This document shows positions 46,148 through 56,212 of a DNA stretch of 64,000 nucleotides, piece after piece. The notes below the pieces were generated by a model. That model had not been told where the DNA came from. It made no database searches and was given only the letters and a program-made list of their open reading frames with translations. The position numbers were made by a program, and so were the translations under genes. Each line of letters starts with the position of its first letter. The first letter of the stretch is position 1. Origin of the DNA: Marinifilaceae bacterium (GTDB lineage Bacteria > Bacteroidota > Bacteroidia > Bacteroidales > Marinifilaceae); the NCBI GenBank assembly GCA_025210485.1, contig JAOARN010000121.1:49317-113316 (forward strand). Direction: 5' to 3'.

Positions 46148-47278
46148 TTATAGACGTCTTCCTAACTTCTCAACCATTTCATTTTTCCATTCATAGAAAC
46201 TACCTTCTTCAATTTTATGACGTGCAGTATCAACCAACCAAAGATAGAATGCCAAATTGTGAATACTACAGATCTGAGATCCTAATATTTCACCCGAATG
46301 GATTAAGTGTCTAACGTAGGCTTTTGAATAAGTTTGGTCAACATACGAACTTCCGTTTGGATCCAAAGGGGAAAAATCACGGCTCCATTTTTTATTTCTA
46401 ATATTAATGGTTCCTTCACTCGTAAAAATCATACCATTACGACCGTTTCTTGTTGGCATTACACAATCAAACATATCAACTCCTCTTGATATTGCTTCCA
46501 ATATATTTATAGGAGTACCAACCCCCATCAAATATCTAGGCTTGTTCTGTGGTAATACTTCATTTACCACCTCTATCATCTCATACATTTGAGGTGCTGG
46601 TTCACCTACCGCTAAACCACCAATTGCATAACCATCACGATTAAAGCTTGCTACATGCTCTGCGGCTTTAATTCTCAAATCAGGATACACACAACCTTGT
46701 ACTATAGGAAATAGACTTTGCTCGTATCCGTATTTATCTTTAGTTGAATCGAATTGCGAAACACAACGCTCCAACCATCTTTGTGTAAGTTCTAATGATT
46801 TTTTTGCATAATCATAAGAAGCAGTCCCTGAAGGACATTCATCAAATGCCATTATAATATCAGCACCTATACTTCTTTGAATATCCATTACATTTTCAGG
46901 TGTGAAAACATGTTTCGAACCATCTATATGAGATCTAAATATTGCTCCTTCTTCTGTTAATTTTCGATTATCAGCCAATGAAAAAACCTGAAAACCTCCA
47001 CTATCTGTCAATATAGGTTTATCCCATCCATTAAATTTATGCAAGCCTCCTGCTTGTTCAAGAACGTCGGTTCCAGGTCTAAGGTATAGGTGGTAAGTAT
47101 TTCCCAAAATTATTTGAGCCTTAATATCCTCCTTCAATTCTTTCACATGAACTCCTTTTACTGTGCCCAAAGTACCTACGGGCATAAAGATTGGAGTTTG
47201 AATATTTCCATGATCAGTTTCAAGAACACCAGTTCTAGCCTTTGTTTTCGAATCTGTAGCGTTTAATGTATACTTCAT
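46148..47278 (-). CDS. tgt: tRNA-guanine transglycosylase without the usual zinc cysteines
   Basis: Exchanges guanine-34 for preQ1 in tRNA(Asp, Asn, His, Tyr) on the way to queuosine. The protein has ILTDSGGFQVFSL (Asp92), QGCVYPDLR, the GGLAVGE loop and FDCVMPTRNGRNG (Asp271). The start at the ATG 47276-47278 gives 376 residues, the usual length; the frame opens earlier only at a TTG. The C-x-C-x2-C zinc motif normally preceding YSRAYL is replaced by GSSYVDQT (309-316), with only the last ligand kept (His340 in SIHNLAFY). I recall similar loss in other Bacteroidota, so it may be a lineage trait. Confidence 0.95.
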   Translation of the reverse strand: MKYTLNATDSKTKARTGVLETDHGNIQTPIFMPVGTLGTVKGVHVKELKEDIKAQIILGNTYHLYLRPGTDVLEQAGGLHKFNGWDKPILTDSGGFQVFSLADNRKLTEEGAIFRSHIDGSKHVFTPENVMDIQRSIGADIIMAFDECPSGTASYDYAKKSLELTQRWLERCVSQFDSTKDKYGYEQSLFPIVQGCVYPDLRIKAAEHVASFNRDGYAIGGLAVGEPAPQMYEMIEVVNEVLPQNKPRYLMGVGTPINILEAISRGVDMFDCVMPTRNGRNGMIFTSEGTINIRNKKWSRDFSPLDPNGSSYVDQTYSKAYVRHLIHSGEILGSQICSIHNLAFYLWLVDTARHKIEEGSFYEWKNEMVEKLGRRL

Positions 47279-47435
47279 TGTCAAAATGATATGGTCACTA
47301 ACTTCCCTAATACATTCGCAACTAAGAGACAGGAAGAAAAGCAACTGATTAATCTTAATGATAAAGACCTCTTCAAATTTTAAGAAAAAGCCTAATGATA
47401 ATTTAAAATTCCTAATAAATTTTAAATTTAGCGCA

Positions 47436-47443
47436 CAAATATA
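47436..47443 (-). promoter_or_regulatory. Candidate -7 box for tgt
   Basis: The minus strand reads TATATTTG, a full TAnnTTTG match, with an ATTG 20 nt upstream as an imperfect -33 element. It would give a leader of about 150 nt. Confidence 0.4.
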
Positions 47444-47669
47444 ATAAGATTAGCTATTTATACCAATATGAAAAATAAAACAAAACTTAATCTCTAGATA
47501 TTTTAATCTTTACTTATTTTGATATGCATCTATTTATTACAAGTTAGTATATATTGTCTTTATCATTAATCTTTGAATTGTATTTATCAGTTCTGTTTTG
47601 CATATTCAGACTTATATTTTTGTTTTGGTATAAATCAAAATAGCGCACAACTTGGGACAAAATAATAAC

Positions 47670-47706
47670 AAAAAAAGAGTCATAATCAGAAAAGATTATG
47701 ACTCTT
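47670..47706 (-). terminator. Intrinsic terminator of nrdJ
   Basis: Stem AAGAGTCATAATC (47675-47687) with GATTATGACTCTT (47694-47706), 6-nt loop, and a U7 run on the minus strand. Confidence 0.85.
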
Positions 47707-47733
47707 AAATAAGTTGTATATTAAACTAAAGAA

Positions 47734-50283
47734 TTATCCACATTTAGAATTACCACAAGATTGACAAATCAAGCAACCTTCTTGGTAAATAATATGCTCC
47801 GAACCACAACTTGTACAAGACATACCTTTTGCTTTGGTTCCGTTTGGAATATATTTTTTAAGTGCTCTTTCCACACCATTTTTCCAAGTATTGATATTTT
47901 CACTATCAAGCTGTAATCCCGAAACAAGATTAACAACCTGTTCGATTGGCATACCGTGACGAAGAACACCTGAAATTAACTTTGCATAATTCCAATATTC
48001 TTTATCAAACTTATATGACAACCCTTCAAATGTTGTTTTAAAACCTCTTTTGTTACAGAATTGGAAATCGTAACGAGTTCCACCCTCAACATTTTTACGC
48101 TTAATAATAATTCCTTTATTTACAGATTTTGGAAGTAAAATACCTTCTTCGTCATCTTGAATACCTGTAAATATTTCGTAAGGCTTACCTTGGAATAAGC
48201 CAATAATTGCAATCCATTTTTCTTTATTATTCTGGAATCGTACTACTTCTGCTTCAAGCTCAGTAGGACGTTTTTCTGGCATAGTTTTATCCTCATCTTT
48301 ACTATCGTTAGATACCAATACTCCAGATCTAGATCCATCACGGTATACAGTACATCCTTTACATCCGCTTTTCCATGCCTCAACATATAATTGACCTACA
48401 AGTTCCTCTGAAACATCATTTGGAAGATTTACAGTTACACTAATAGAGTGGTCTACCCATTTCTGAACTCTACCTTGCATTCTAACCTTCTGTACCCAAT
48501 CTACATCATTTGAAGTAGCTTTATAGTAAGGCGATTTTTTCACTAATTCGTCAATCTCAGCATTAGTAAAATTCTTAGTAGCATCAATTCCATTTGCTTC
48601 CATCCAAGTTACAAATTTATGGTGGAAAACGATGAATTCTTCAAAACTATCGCCTACCTCGTCAACAAAGTCAACTCTAACATTTTTATCATTAGGGTTT
48701 ACTTTTCTACGACGTTTGTATACTGGTAAAAACACAGGCTCAATACCAGAAGTAGTTTGAGTCATAAGACTTGTAGTACCTGTTGGAGCTATAGTAAGAC
48801 AGGCAATATTTCTACGACCATGTTTAACCATTTCTTTATAAAGATCTCCATCAGCTTCCTTAAGCCTTAAAATGAAAGGATTATTTTTTTCTAATTCAGG
48901 ATTAAATATCTTAAAAGAACCACGTTCTTTAGCCATATTTACAGAAGAACGATATGCTTCAATAGCTATTGTTTTATGAACGTTTTCTGAAAAATCAGTA
49001 GCCTTTTCAGTACCATATTGAAGTCCAAGAGCAGCCACCATATCACCTTCAGCAGTAATACCAACACCTGTTCTTCTTCCTTCTTCAGCTTTATTTCTAA
49101 TATTCGCCCAAAGATTTCTTTCTACTCTTTTGATTTCGTCTTCTTCTGGGTCTGAATCTATTTTTTCAAGTATTTTATCAATTTTCTCTAATTCAAGATC
49201 AATGATATCATCCATTATTCTTTGTGCAAGAGCAACATGTTTTTTGAAAAGAACATAGTTGAATTTTGCTTGAGGGGTAAATGGATTTTCCACATAGCTA
49301 TATAAATTTATTGCTAATAATCTACAACTATCGTATGGACAAAGAGGAATCTCGCCGCAAGGATTAGTCGATGTTGTTTTGTATCCAAAATCACTATAGC
49401 AATCTGGAATTGATTCATTTGTTATAGTGTCCCAGAAAAGAATACCTGGTTCAGCTGATTTCCATGCATTATGCACAATTTTATCCCAAAGTTTTTTTGC
49501 ATTAATTTCTTTAGTGAATTGTGGTTTTGTAGCATCAATAGGATATTGTTGTTTATATTTTTTGTTATCAACAACAGCCTTCATAAAATCATCGTGTATT
49601 TTAACAGATACATTAGCTCCAGTAACCTTTCCCTCTTCCATTTTAGCATCGATAAATTCTTCCGAATCTGGGTGCTTAACAGAAACACTCAACATAAGAG
49701 CACCTCTTCTACCATCTTGAGCAACCTCTCTAGTAGAATTAGAGTATCTTTCCATAAAAGGAACAATGCCAGTAGATGTAAGAGCTGAATTCTTCACAGG
49801 AGATCCTTTTGGACGTATATGTGAAAGGTCGTGACCTACACCACCTCTTCGTTTCATCAATTGAACCTGTTCTTGGTCAATTTTCATTATACCTCCATAA
49901 GAATCAGAAGACCCAGGATTACCAACAACAAAGCAGTTTGAAAGTGATGCTACCTGATATTTATTTCCAATACCAGACATAGGGCTACCTTGCGGTACAA
50001 TGTATTTAAAATCTTTTAATAAATCGAAAACTTGATCTTCTGTTAGTGGATTAGGGTACTTCTTCTCAATTCTTGCTATTTCACTAGCAATTCTTCTATG
50101 CATATCATCTGGTGTTTTTTCATAAACATTCCCAAATGAATCTTTTAATGCATACTTATTTAACCAAACACGTGCCGCTAATTCATCGCCTCTAAAGTAT
50201 TTCAATGCAGCTTCAAATGCTTCTTCCATATTGAACATACTATTTTTTTCTGTTTTACTTTCAATAACCTCCTGTGTGCTCAT
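47734..50283 (-). CDS. nrdJ: Adenosylcobalamin-dependent (class II) ribonucleotide reductase
   Basis: Makes deoxyribonucleotides without oxygen, using a B12-derived radical. Of 849 residues, redox Cys117 lies in SLSNCFVVGN and the active-site motif is NPCGEIPLC (Cys309) with STNP before it; GGVGHDLSHIRPKG and GRRGALMLSVSV are family-typical. The C-terminal part has KGCTVYRDGSRSGVL and a Cys-rich zinc-ribbon end (CTSCG, CLICQSCG). There is no ATP-cone at the N-terminus. It is a single gene with its own terminator. No cobalamin riboswitch or NrdR box was recognised in the 550 bp upstream. Confidence 0.94.
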   Translation of the reverse strand: MSTQEVIESKTEKNSMFNMEEAFEAALKYFRGDELAARVWLNKYALKDSFGNVYEKTPDDMHRRIASEIARIEKKYPNPLTEDQVFDLLKDFKYIVPQGSPMSGIGNKYQVASLSNCFVVGNPGSSDSYGGIMKIDQEQVQLMKRRGGVGHDLSHIRPKGSPVKNSALTSTGIVPFMERYSNSTREVAQDGRRGALMLSVSVKHPDSEEFIDAKMEEGKVTGANVSVKIHDDFMKAVVDNKKYKQQYPIDATKPQFTKEINAKKLWDKIVHNAWKSAEPGILFWDTITNESIPDCYSDFGYKTTSTNPCGEIPLCPYDSCRLLAINLYSYVENPFTPQAKFNYVLFKKHVALAQRIMDDIIDLELEKIDKILEKIDSDPEEDEIKRVERNLWANIRNKAEEGRRTGVGITAEGDMVAALGLQYGTEKATDFSENVHKTIAIEAYRSSVNMAKERGSFKIFNPELEKNNPFILRLKEADGDLYKEMVKHGRRNIACLTIAPTGTTSLMTQTTSGIEPVFLPVYKRRRKVNPNDKNVRVDFVDEVGDSFEEFIVFHHKFVTWMEANGIDATKNFTNAEIDELVKKSPYYKATSNDVDWVQKVRMQGRVQKWVDHSISVTVNLPNDVSEELVGQLYVEAWKSGCKGCTVYRDGSRSGVLVSNDSKDEDKTMPEKRPTELEAEVVRFQNNKEKWIAIIGLFQGKPYEIFTGIQDDEEGILLPKSVNKGIIIKRKNVEGGTRYDFQFCNKRGFKTTFEGLSYKFDKEYWNYAKLISGVLRHGMPIEQVVNLVSGLQLDSENINTWKNGVERALKKYIPNGTKAKGMSCTSCGSEHIIYQEGCLICQSCGNSKCG

Positions 50284-50832
50284 TTAGTCCTTTTAAATTG
50301 ATTAGAGAATAAGAATTTCATTAGTTAGTAATCAAACAAATAGGTGTTTTCTGATACCCCTTTGTTTGCACATGCAAGTTAAGCAAAGACTAAAAACCGT
50401 ACAACTTTTATTAATAAAAAAATCTTAAAGTTATCCACTTAATTGATTTATATTGCTGATTTTCAATATTTCAACTTTTTAAAAAAACTGAAAAGTTTAC
50501 CAAAAAGTAAATAAAAAGAATAATACCCTCAAGTGTTTTTTTAAAAAAGCAATGGGTTTCACCACCGAAAACTAACTATTAATGTAAAAAAACTGAATCT
50601 CTAAATTTTATCAAAATTTAAACAAATTCGCAAAAAAGTTAAAAACATAATTTAATTTAACCCTCTTGTTTAAATTAACATAAAACAGACAATTTAAAAT
50701 ATATTCAAAATCTTAAACAAGACATAATAATGCACTTATTTGGGTGTTATTTTTATTTAAATATCTAAATTTCAAAAAAGAGGGAGATGTTTCGATAAAA
50801 CACCTCCCTCTAATATTTCTTATTTTAAGTTT
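50284..50832. other. Intergenic region upstream of nrdJ
   Basis: About 550 bp, with the terminator of the protease gene at its right end (50774-50811). TTTGCACATGCAAG at 50364-50377 is a partial palindrome. No cobalamin riboswitch core (GCCACTG) and no coding frame is seen. Confidence 0.4.
50774..50811 (-). terminator. Intrinsic terminator of the S41 protease gene
   Basis: A 14-bp stem with one mismatch (50779-50792 and 50798-50811, core AGAGGGAG) followed by U6 on the minus strand, 22 nt after the stop. Confidence 0.88.
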
Positions 50833-52512
50833 CTATTTCTTATTTTTTGCGTGCTCCCCTTCCTTTCCCTCAATTATTCGATTATACTTTTTTGTATCTT
50901 TCAAAACATTGACAGCTTCCTTAATTATTTTATCAGATTTGATATAAAACATTCTTCCACCAACCTGATTATAGTATCTTTTTACTATTTCATGTCCTAG
51001 TAATTCTGAAATCTCTGTTTTAAATCTGTCAAAATCGCGATCAAAATCTGGTTGTATCTTATTCAACAGAGCCTCATATTCTTTATTTGAAACATCGAAA
51101 CATTTTTCTTTTTCCATTATTTTTTTCAACTTCTTCATTGTAATGGTAGAAACAGATTTATACTCGAATTTTTTATTTTTTGCGAATTGCCTAAAATCAT
51201 CAAATATTTTATCGCTTATTTCAAATTTATCTGCCGTTGGAATAGTTTCATTTTCGTACACAAATTTTGTTGCGTAATCGAAAAACAATCTATTATTAAG
51301 TAGATTTATACTTAAATTACTAATAGTTTCAGATTCAATTTCAATATCAGGCATTATTCCACCACCATCGTAAACAATTCTACCATTTCGTGTATTATAT
51401 TTTGTAATTAGCGAATCTGGTATTTTGCCAACACTGCCATCTTCATTTCTGTGACTATAATCTAAAGCTTGTATACATCTTCCACTTGGAATATAATATT
51501 TAGCCGTGGTGACTTTTAATTTAGTATTATAACTTAAATTTCTTGTTGCTTGCACTAATCCCTTTCCGAAAGTTCGAGTTCCTATAACAACGCCTCTGTC
51601 CAAATCCTGAATTGCACCCGATACAATTTCTGAAGCTGAAGCCGACCCACTGTTTACAAGAACAGCAATAGGAATTTGAGTATTAAATGGTGTTTTGGTT
51701 GATTTATATTCTTTTTCCCATTTTTTTATTTTCCCTTTTGTTGTTACAACGGTCTCTCCTTTTTCTACAAACAGGTTTACTATATCAATTGCTTGATCCA
51801 ACAAACCACCTGGATTCCCTCTTAAATCCAAAACCAAGCCTTTAGGATTCATTTCCTTTAATGCTGATTTTATTTCACTTGCTGCTTTATTTGTAAACTG
51901 ATTCAATTGAATATAAGCAATAGAGTCCTCTAATATATTGTAATATGGAACCGATTTTAACTGAATTTTTTCTCTCAGTAGCTTAATATCAATCACTTTA
52001 TTTAAATATGGTCTTTTTACCTTGATATTCAATTTTGTATTAGCTTGCCCTTTCAAAAGATTACTTACATCTTCGGTGGTTTTATTTTTGATTTTAACAC
52101 CATTTATCTCAACAAAAATATCACCTGCCTTCAGACCTGCCTTCATTGCGGGAAATCCCTCATATGGTTCAGCAACCACAACATTTTCGCCATTTTTACT
52201 AATCAAAGAACCAATTCCAGCATATTCGCCAGTTGTCATCATCTTGAAATCCTCCATATCCTCTTCCGAGATATAAGTAGTATATGGATCTAAAGAGCTA
52301 AGCATAGAGTCCATTCCCTTTTTTATCAAATCAGAATAATCAATATCATCAACATAGAACAGATTCAACTCTCTGAACATTGTCGCTAAGATGTTTAGAT
52401 TCTTTTGTATTTCGAAGTTTTTATCATCTCTGTTAAAGCTCCAAAAACCAATACTTCCTACAATAAGTAAAGCAGAAATAAATATTGTGAGAAATCTTTT
52501 ACGTAAATTCAT
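50833..52512 (-). CDS. C-terminal processing protease (S41, PDZ-containing)
   Basis: An exported serine protease of the CtpA/Prc type. It has an N-terminal anchor (about 5-25), a helical part ending MLSSLDPYTTYIS, a PDZ domain (GIGSLISKNGENVVV to ISNLLKG-like sequence, about 85-165) and the S41 core with LDLRGNPGGLLDQAI, the catalytic Ser in NSGSASASEIVSG and Lys in GTRTFGKGLVQ. About 200 extra residues follow the core. The ATG at 52510-52512 (MNLRKRFLTIF) is chosen; the frame extends upstream only to a TTG. It is monocistronic with its own terminator. Targets are unknown. Confidence 0.93.
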   Translation of the reverse strand: MNLRKRFLTIFISALLIVGSIGFWSFNRDDKNFEIQKNLNILATMFRELNLFYVDDIDYSDLIKKGMDSMLSSLDPYTTYISEEDMEDFKMMTTGEYAGIGSLISKNGENVVVAEPYEGFPAMKAGLKAGDIFVEINGVKIKNKTTEDVSNLLKGQANTKLNIKVKRPYLNKVIDIKLLREKIQLKSVPYYNILEDSIAYIQLNQFTNKAASEIKSALKEMNPKGLVLDLRGNPGGLLDQAIDIVNLFVEKGETVVTTKGKIKKWEKEYKSTKTPFNTQIPIAVLVNSGSASASEIVSGAIQDLDRGVVIGTRTFGKGLVQATRNLSYNTKLKVTTAKYYIPSGRCIQALDYSHRNEDGSVGKIPDSLITKYNTRNGRIVYDGGGIMPDIEIESETISNLSINLLNNRLFFDYATKFVYENETIPTADKFEISDKIFDDFRQFAKNKKFEYKSVSTITMKKLKKIMEKEKCFDVSNKEYEALLNKIQPDFDRDFDRFKTEISELLGHEIVKRYYNQVGGRMFYIKSDKIIKEAVNVLKDTKKYNRIIEGKEGEHAKNKK

Positions 52513-52975
52513 ATATGTCCTTTTTATATTATAGTACAAGTTTATTATAATAAAATATTACCAAATCTTTTATTAACAATTATTTATATAAATAAAATAC
52601 AAGCTTAATTAAAGTGAATATACTGTGGGGCAAGCAAGTTAAGAAAAATATTATGAAAATATTATATAGCATATTGATTAAGTTTTGATTTTATGAAATT
52701 TTAAGGGATGAGTGGTATAAATTTTACAAATTAGTATTGATAACGAAACTTAACCCAATCGATATACCAAACACAAAAAACTCAAAACCAACAAATTTAA
52801 CAGACTGAATATCTACATCTTAAATTTAGAAAATATAAAATCAAGAAAAAAACATGGCTATTTTATCATTTTTTTCAATCTTTATTCAAAATTTCAAAAA
52901 TACTTATATAATTTATTCTAATAAGTGTAAATTTTAAAAAAAGAAAATAATATAAATTTATAATAAAGCATAAAA
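52513..52975. other. Divergent intergenic region between the S41 protease gene and ettA
   Basis: 463 bp that must carry two promoters. I see no consensus pair, repeat or RNA element. Confidence 0.35.
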
Positions 52976-54658
52976 ATGTCTGACGGAAAACAAGTTATAT
53001 TTTCTATGCAGAGGCTTAGTAAAACTTTTCCTCCGCAAAAAAAGGTTTTGAACAATATTAATCTCTCCTTTTTCTATGGTGCTAAGATTGGTATTATTGG
53101 TTTGAATGGCTCGGGTAAATCAAGTCTATTAAAAATCATAGCTGGATTGGATTCATCATACGATGGTCATGTAGTATGGTCGAAAGAACACAGTATCGGT
53201 TATCTAGCTCAGGAGCCTGATTTGGATGACAATAAAACTGTGAAAGAGATTGTTGAAGAAGGAGTTCAGGAAACCGTTGATGTTCTTAAGAAATATGAAG
53301 AAATAAATCTACGTTTTGGAGATCAGGATGTATTAGACAACCCTGACAAAATGAATGATCTGATTGAGGAGCAAGCAAAGCTACAAGAAAAAATTGATAG
53401 TCTAGACGCGTGGAATCTTGACACTAAGCTTGAAATAGCTATGGATGCACTTCGCTGCCCTCCTTCAGAACAAACAGTAAAAACTTTATCGGGAGGTGAA
53501 CGCAGAAGGGTTGCTCTTTGCCGTCTACTTCTTAGCCAGCCAGACATCCTTCTACTGGATGAGCCTACCAACCACTTGGATGCTGAATCGATTCAATGGC
53601 TTGAAATGCACCTTGAACAATATACTGGAACTGTAATCTGTATTACTCACGATAGATACTTCCTAGATAATGTGGCTGGATGGATTCTTGAACTTGACAG
53701 AGGTGAAGGTATACCATGGAAAGGCAATTATAGCTCATGGCTTGATCAAAAGACCAAGAGAATGGAACAAGAAGAAAAGACAGCTAGTAAAAGAAGAAAA
53801 ACTCTTGAAAGAGAACTCGAATGGGTGAAAATGGCACCTAAAGCTAGACATGCTAAGAACAAAGCTCGTTTGAAAGCATACGATTCTTTAATGAGTCAGG
53901 ATATAAAACAAAAAGAAGAAAGTCTTGAATTATTTATTCCTAATGGTCCACGACTAGGAGACAAGGTTATAAACTCGATTGCTGTTTCGAAAGCCTTTGG
54001 AGACAAATTACTTTACGAAAATCTTGAATTTTCTCTTCCCCCTGCAGGTATTGTAGGTATTGTTGGTCCAAATGGTGCTGGTAAAACAACTCTTTTCCGA
54101 ATGATAATGGGTCTTGAGACTGCCGACAAAGGTGATTTTGAAGTAGGATCGACAGTTAAGATAGGATATGTAGATCAGCAACATGCCGATATTGACCCTG
54201 AAAAAACTGTTTATGAAGTTATATCAGGCGGTGGCGATCTAATTAATGTTGGTGGCAAAAGCATAAATGCTCGTGCATATGTAGGTAGATTTAATTTCAA
54301 CGGAGCTGATCAAGAAAAAAAATGTGGTGTTCTGTCAGGTGGTGAAAGAAATAGATTGCACTTAGCTCTAACACTGAAAGAAGAAGCTAATGTATTACTC
54401 CTGGATGAGCCTACAAATGATATTGATGTTAACACATTAAGAGCATTAGAGGAAGGTCTTGAAAATTTTGCTGGTTGTGCCGTTGTTATTTCTCACGATA
54501 GATGGTTCCTTGATAGAATTGCTACTCATATACTTGCTTTTGAGGGTGATTCACAAGTACATTTCTTTGAAGGTGGATACTCAGATTATGAAGCAAATAG
54601 AAAAAAACGACTAGGCAACGAAGGTCCTAAACGAATTAAATACAAAAAATTAGTTTAA
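52976..54658 (+). CDS. ettA: Energy-dependent translational throttle protein EttA (ABC-F)
   Basis: A cytoplasmic ABC-F ATPase that binds the ribosomal E site and tunes the start of elongation to cellular energy. The 560 residues hold two ATPase domains: Walker A GLNGSGKSS and GPNGAGKTT, signatures LSGGERRR and LSGGERNR, and Walker B LLLDEPTNHLD and LLLDEPTNDID. The P-site-interacting linker (KRMEQEEKTASKRRKTLERELEW to APKARHAKNKARL) is EttA-like. The C-terminal RKKRLGNEGPKRIKYKKL also fits. The gene is monocistronic. Confidence 0.96.
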   Translation: MSDGKQVIFSMQRLSKTFPPQKKVLNNINLSFFYGAKIGIIGLNGSGKSSLLKIIAGLDSSYDGHVVWSKEHSIGYLAQEPDLDDNKTVKEIVEEGVQETVDVLKKYEEINLRFGDQDVLDNPDKMNDLIEEQAKLQEKIDSLDAWNLDTKLEIAMDALRCPPSEQTVKTLSGGERRRVALCRLLLSQPDILLLDEPTNHLDAESIQWLEMHLEQYTGTVICITHDRYFLDNVAGWILELDRGEGIPWKGNYSSWLDQKTKRMEQEEKTASKRRKTLERELEWVKMAPKARHAKNKARLKAYDSLMSQDIKQKEESLELFIPNGPRLGDKVINSIAVSKAFGDKLLYENLEFSLPPAGIVGIVGPNGAGKTTLFRMIMGLETADKGDFEVGSTVKIGYVDQQHADIDPEKTVYEVISGGGDLINVGGKSINARAYVGRFNFNGADQEKKCGVLSGGERNRLHLALTLKEEANVLLLDEPTNDIDVNTLRALEEGLENFAGCAVVISHDRWFLDRIATHILAFEGDSQVHFFEGGYSDYEANRKKRLGNEGPKRIKYKKLV

Positions 54659-54669
54659 GCCAAATAAAT

Positions 54670-54715
54670 AAAAAAACTAGGCTTTAATTATTCAAATTTA
54701 AAGCCTAGTTTTCTT
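54670..54715. terminator. Bidirectional terminator between ettA and the K+ channel gene
   Basis: A 15-bp stem (54673-54687 and 54698-54712, core AAAACTAGGCTTTAA) with a 10-nt loop, U7 on the minus side and a short U tract on the plus side. Confidence 0.85.
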
Positions 54716-54737
54716 TCACGAAAAAAATATTTCAATA

Positions 54738-55775
54738 TTACTCCCTGTTTGCGACACCTTCACTTAGCATGAACAGCTTGTTTAAAATATTCTTACTTGC
54801 TCCATCAGAGATTAGAATCAGATAATCTCCTTCTTCAATAATTATTTCTAATTTTGGATTCTTGTGAATAATACCATTCTTTACTATTCCAATCAAAACA
54901 GTATTATATTCTTTTTTCATTTTATAAAAAGCCTCATCGTAAGGCATTTTATTAAACACACATTTTTTCAGTATTTTATATTCTTCAATATCCGAATCAA
55001 AATCACTAACACTTGTTGTTAATAAATCCTCGGTATAATTTGCCACATGTGGTTCAAACAAATAGGATGCGACCAATTTTGAAGCTATTTCGTTTTTTGC
55101 AATTACATATTTTATACCTGCATTAATAAAAGTAGACTTCAAATCCATATTATCACAAATAGCAACAATTTCGAGCCTAGGATAATTATTATGAATATTG
55201 ATTGCCATAACTAAAGAGTCTGTATCGGCTTCAAGATTAATAAAAACTCTAGATGCTCGAGACATATTTATCTTTTCAAAATTTTCAAATATCTTATAAT
55301 CGGTAAAAAGGGCATATACATTTTGTTTTTCATAAATACTATTAATCAATTCGAGCTGATTTCTATCATTGGTAAGAAATGCAACTTTCTGATTAGCATT
55401 AAGAATTTGTTGTGCAACCTTTCGGCTAAATTCATTATAACCTATGATTATATAATGATCTTTATAGTCACATCCATAATATCCTGTTTTCCTCTTTTCC
55501 ATATAATTTTGAAATCTTATGTGAATTTCACTAATTAAAAAACCCAAAACACCCATACTACCAATAATCAGAAACAAACCGATTATTTTTCCCGCTACGG
55601 TAACTGGATAAAGATCTCCATAACCTACGGTGGTGAGGGTAACAATACTATACCATAAGGCATCGCCTATCGACTTTATATTTGAAGCTTCATGGGCAGA
55701 TTCTAAGATATAAACCGCATATATAGCTACAGAATATATTACCAATGCGAGCAAAAGATAATGATGTCTTTTCAT
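54738..55775 (-). CDS. Two-helix K+ channel with RCK (TrkA-N) domain
   Basis: A 345-residue potassium channel: first transmembrane helix (about 6-24), pore helix with the K+ filter TLTTVGYGDLYP (TVGYGD at 49-54), second helix (about 62-83), then an RCK Rossmann domain (HYIIIGYNEFSRKVAQ, about 107-122) and a TrkA-C-like end (LEIIIEEGDYLILIS). The ATG at 55773-55775 is used; an upstream TTG would overlap speD. Being the last gene of the PspA/polyamine cluster suggests a role in membrane-potential or ionic stress, possibly modulated by polyamine; this is inference. Confidence 0.9.
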   Translation of the reverse strand: MKRHHYLLLALVIYSVAIYAVYILESAHEASNIKSIGDALWYSIVTLTTVGYGDLYPVTVAGKIIGLFLIIGSMGVLGFLISEIHIRFQNYMEKRKTGYYGCDYKDHYIIIGYNEFSRKVAQQILNANQKVAFLTNDRNQLELINSIYEKQNVYALFTDYKIFENFEKINMSRASRVFINLEADTDSLVMAINIHNNYPRLEIVAICDNMDLKSTFINAGIKYVIAKNEIASKLVASYLFEPHVANYTEDLLTTSVSDFDSDIEEYKILKKCVFNKMPYDEAFYKMKKEYNTVLIGIVKNGIIHKNPKLEIIIEEGDYLILISDGASKNILNKLFMLSEGVANRE

Positions 55776-55785
55776 GACCAATCTT

Positions 55786-56133
55786 CTAATACACGTTAAT
55801 ATCAATAGTTTTGGTTAATAATAATTCGGGGTAATTTGTTTTCATTATAATATTAAATTTCTCCAATTTATCTCTATTACAACTACTAAGTTCTATATAC
55901 GATTTGTTTTCGTTAGGAAAACTATGCACAGCCAAATGCGACTCCGCTAACAACCACATACAAGTATACCCTTCATTATCGAATATATAGTCGGATTTAT
56001 TCAAAATCTTAAATTCGGATTCCTCAAGACTTATATTCAATTTTTCAGACAAAAATGATATATCACAATTGCTTAACCAAAATTTTGAATTATAAATCTT
56101 GGCAGGTATTATTTTTGATTCCAGCTCTATCAT
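55786..56133 (-). CDS. speD: S-adenosylmethionine decarboxylase (SpeD, class 1B)
   Basis: A pyruvoyl enzyme that makes decarboxylated SAM, the aminopropyl donor for spermidine. In its 115 residues the processing site is AESHLAVH, with cleavage expected between Glu64 and Ser65; His70 and Cys85 have the same spacing as Ser63, His68 and Cys83 of the Thermotoga enzyme. So all active-site residues are present. It ends 10 bp before the channel gene and starts 79 bp after the membrane spermidine synthase gene, which would use its product. Confidence 0.9.
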   Translation of the reverse strand: MIELESKIIPAKIYNSKFWLSNCDISFLSEKLNISLEESEFKILNKSDYIFDNEGYTCMWLLAESHLAVHSFPNENKSYIELSSCNRDKLEKFNIIMKTNYPELLLTKTIDINVY

Positions 56134-56212
56134 TTAGTTTTTATTTTTTTCGTAGAAGCTATATAATTTTTTTCAGACAGATTAATCTGCAATATTAACT
56201 CAAGACAGCTTC

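Larger units (their letters stand above)
47279..47733. other. Intergenic region between nrdJ and tgt
   Basis: 455 bp containing the tgt promoter candidate (47436-47443) and the nrdJ terminator (47670-47706). The rest is AT-rich without visible genes. TAGCGCACAA occurs twice (near 47429 and 47641), the first next to the -7 box. Confidence 0.4.

Noticed and set aside
50284..50832. Cobalamin riboswitch before nrdJ
   Set aside because: The B12-box core GCCACTG and its flanking structure are absent on the minus strand.
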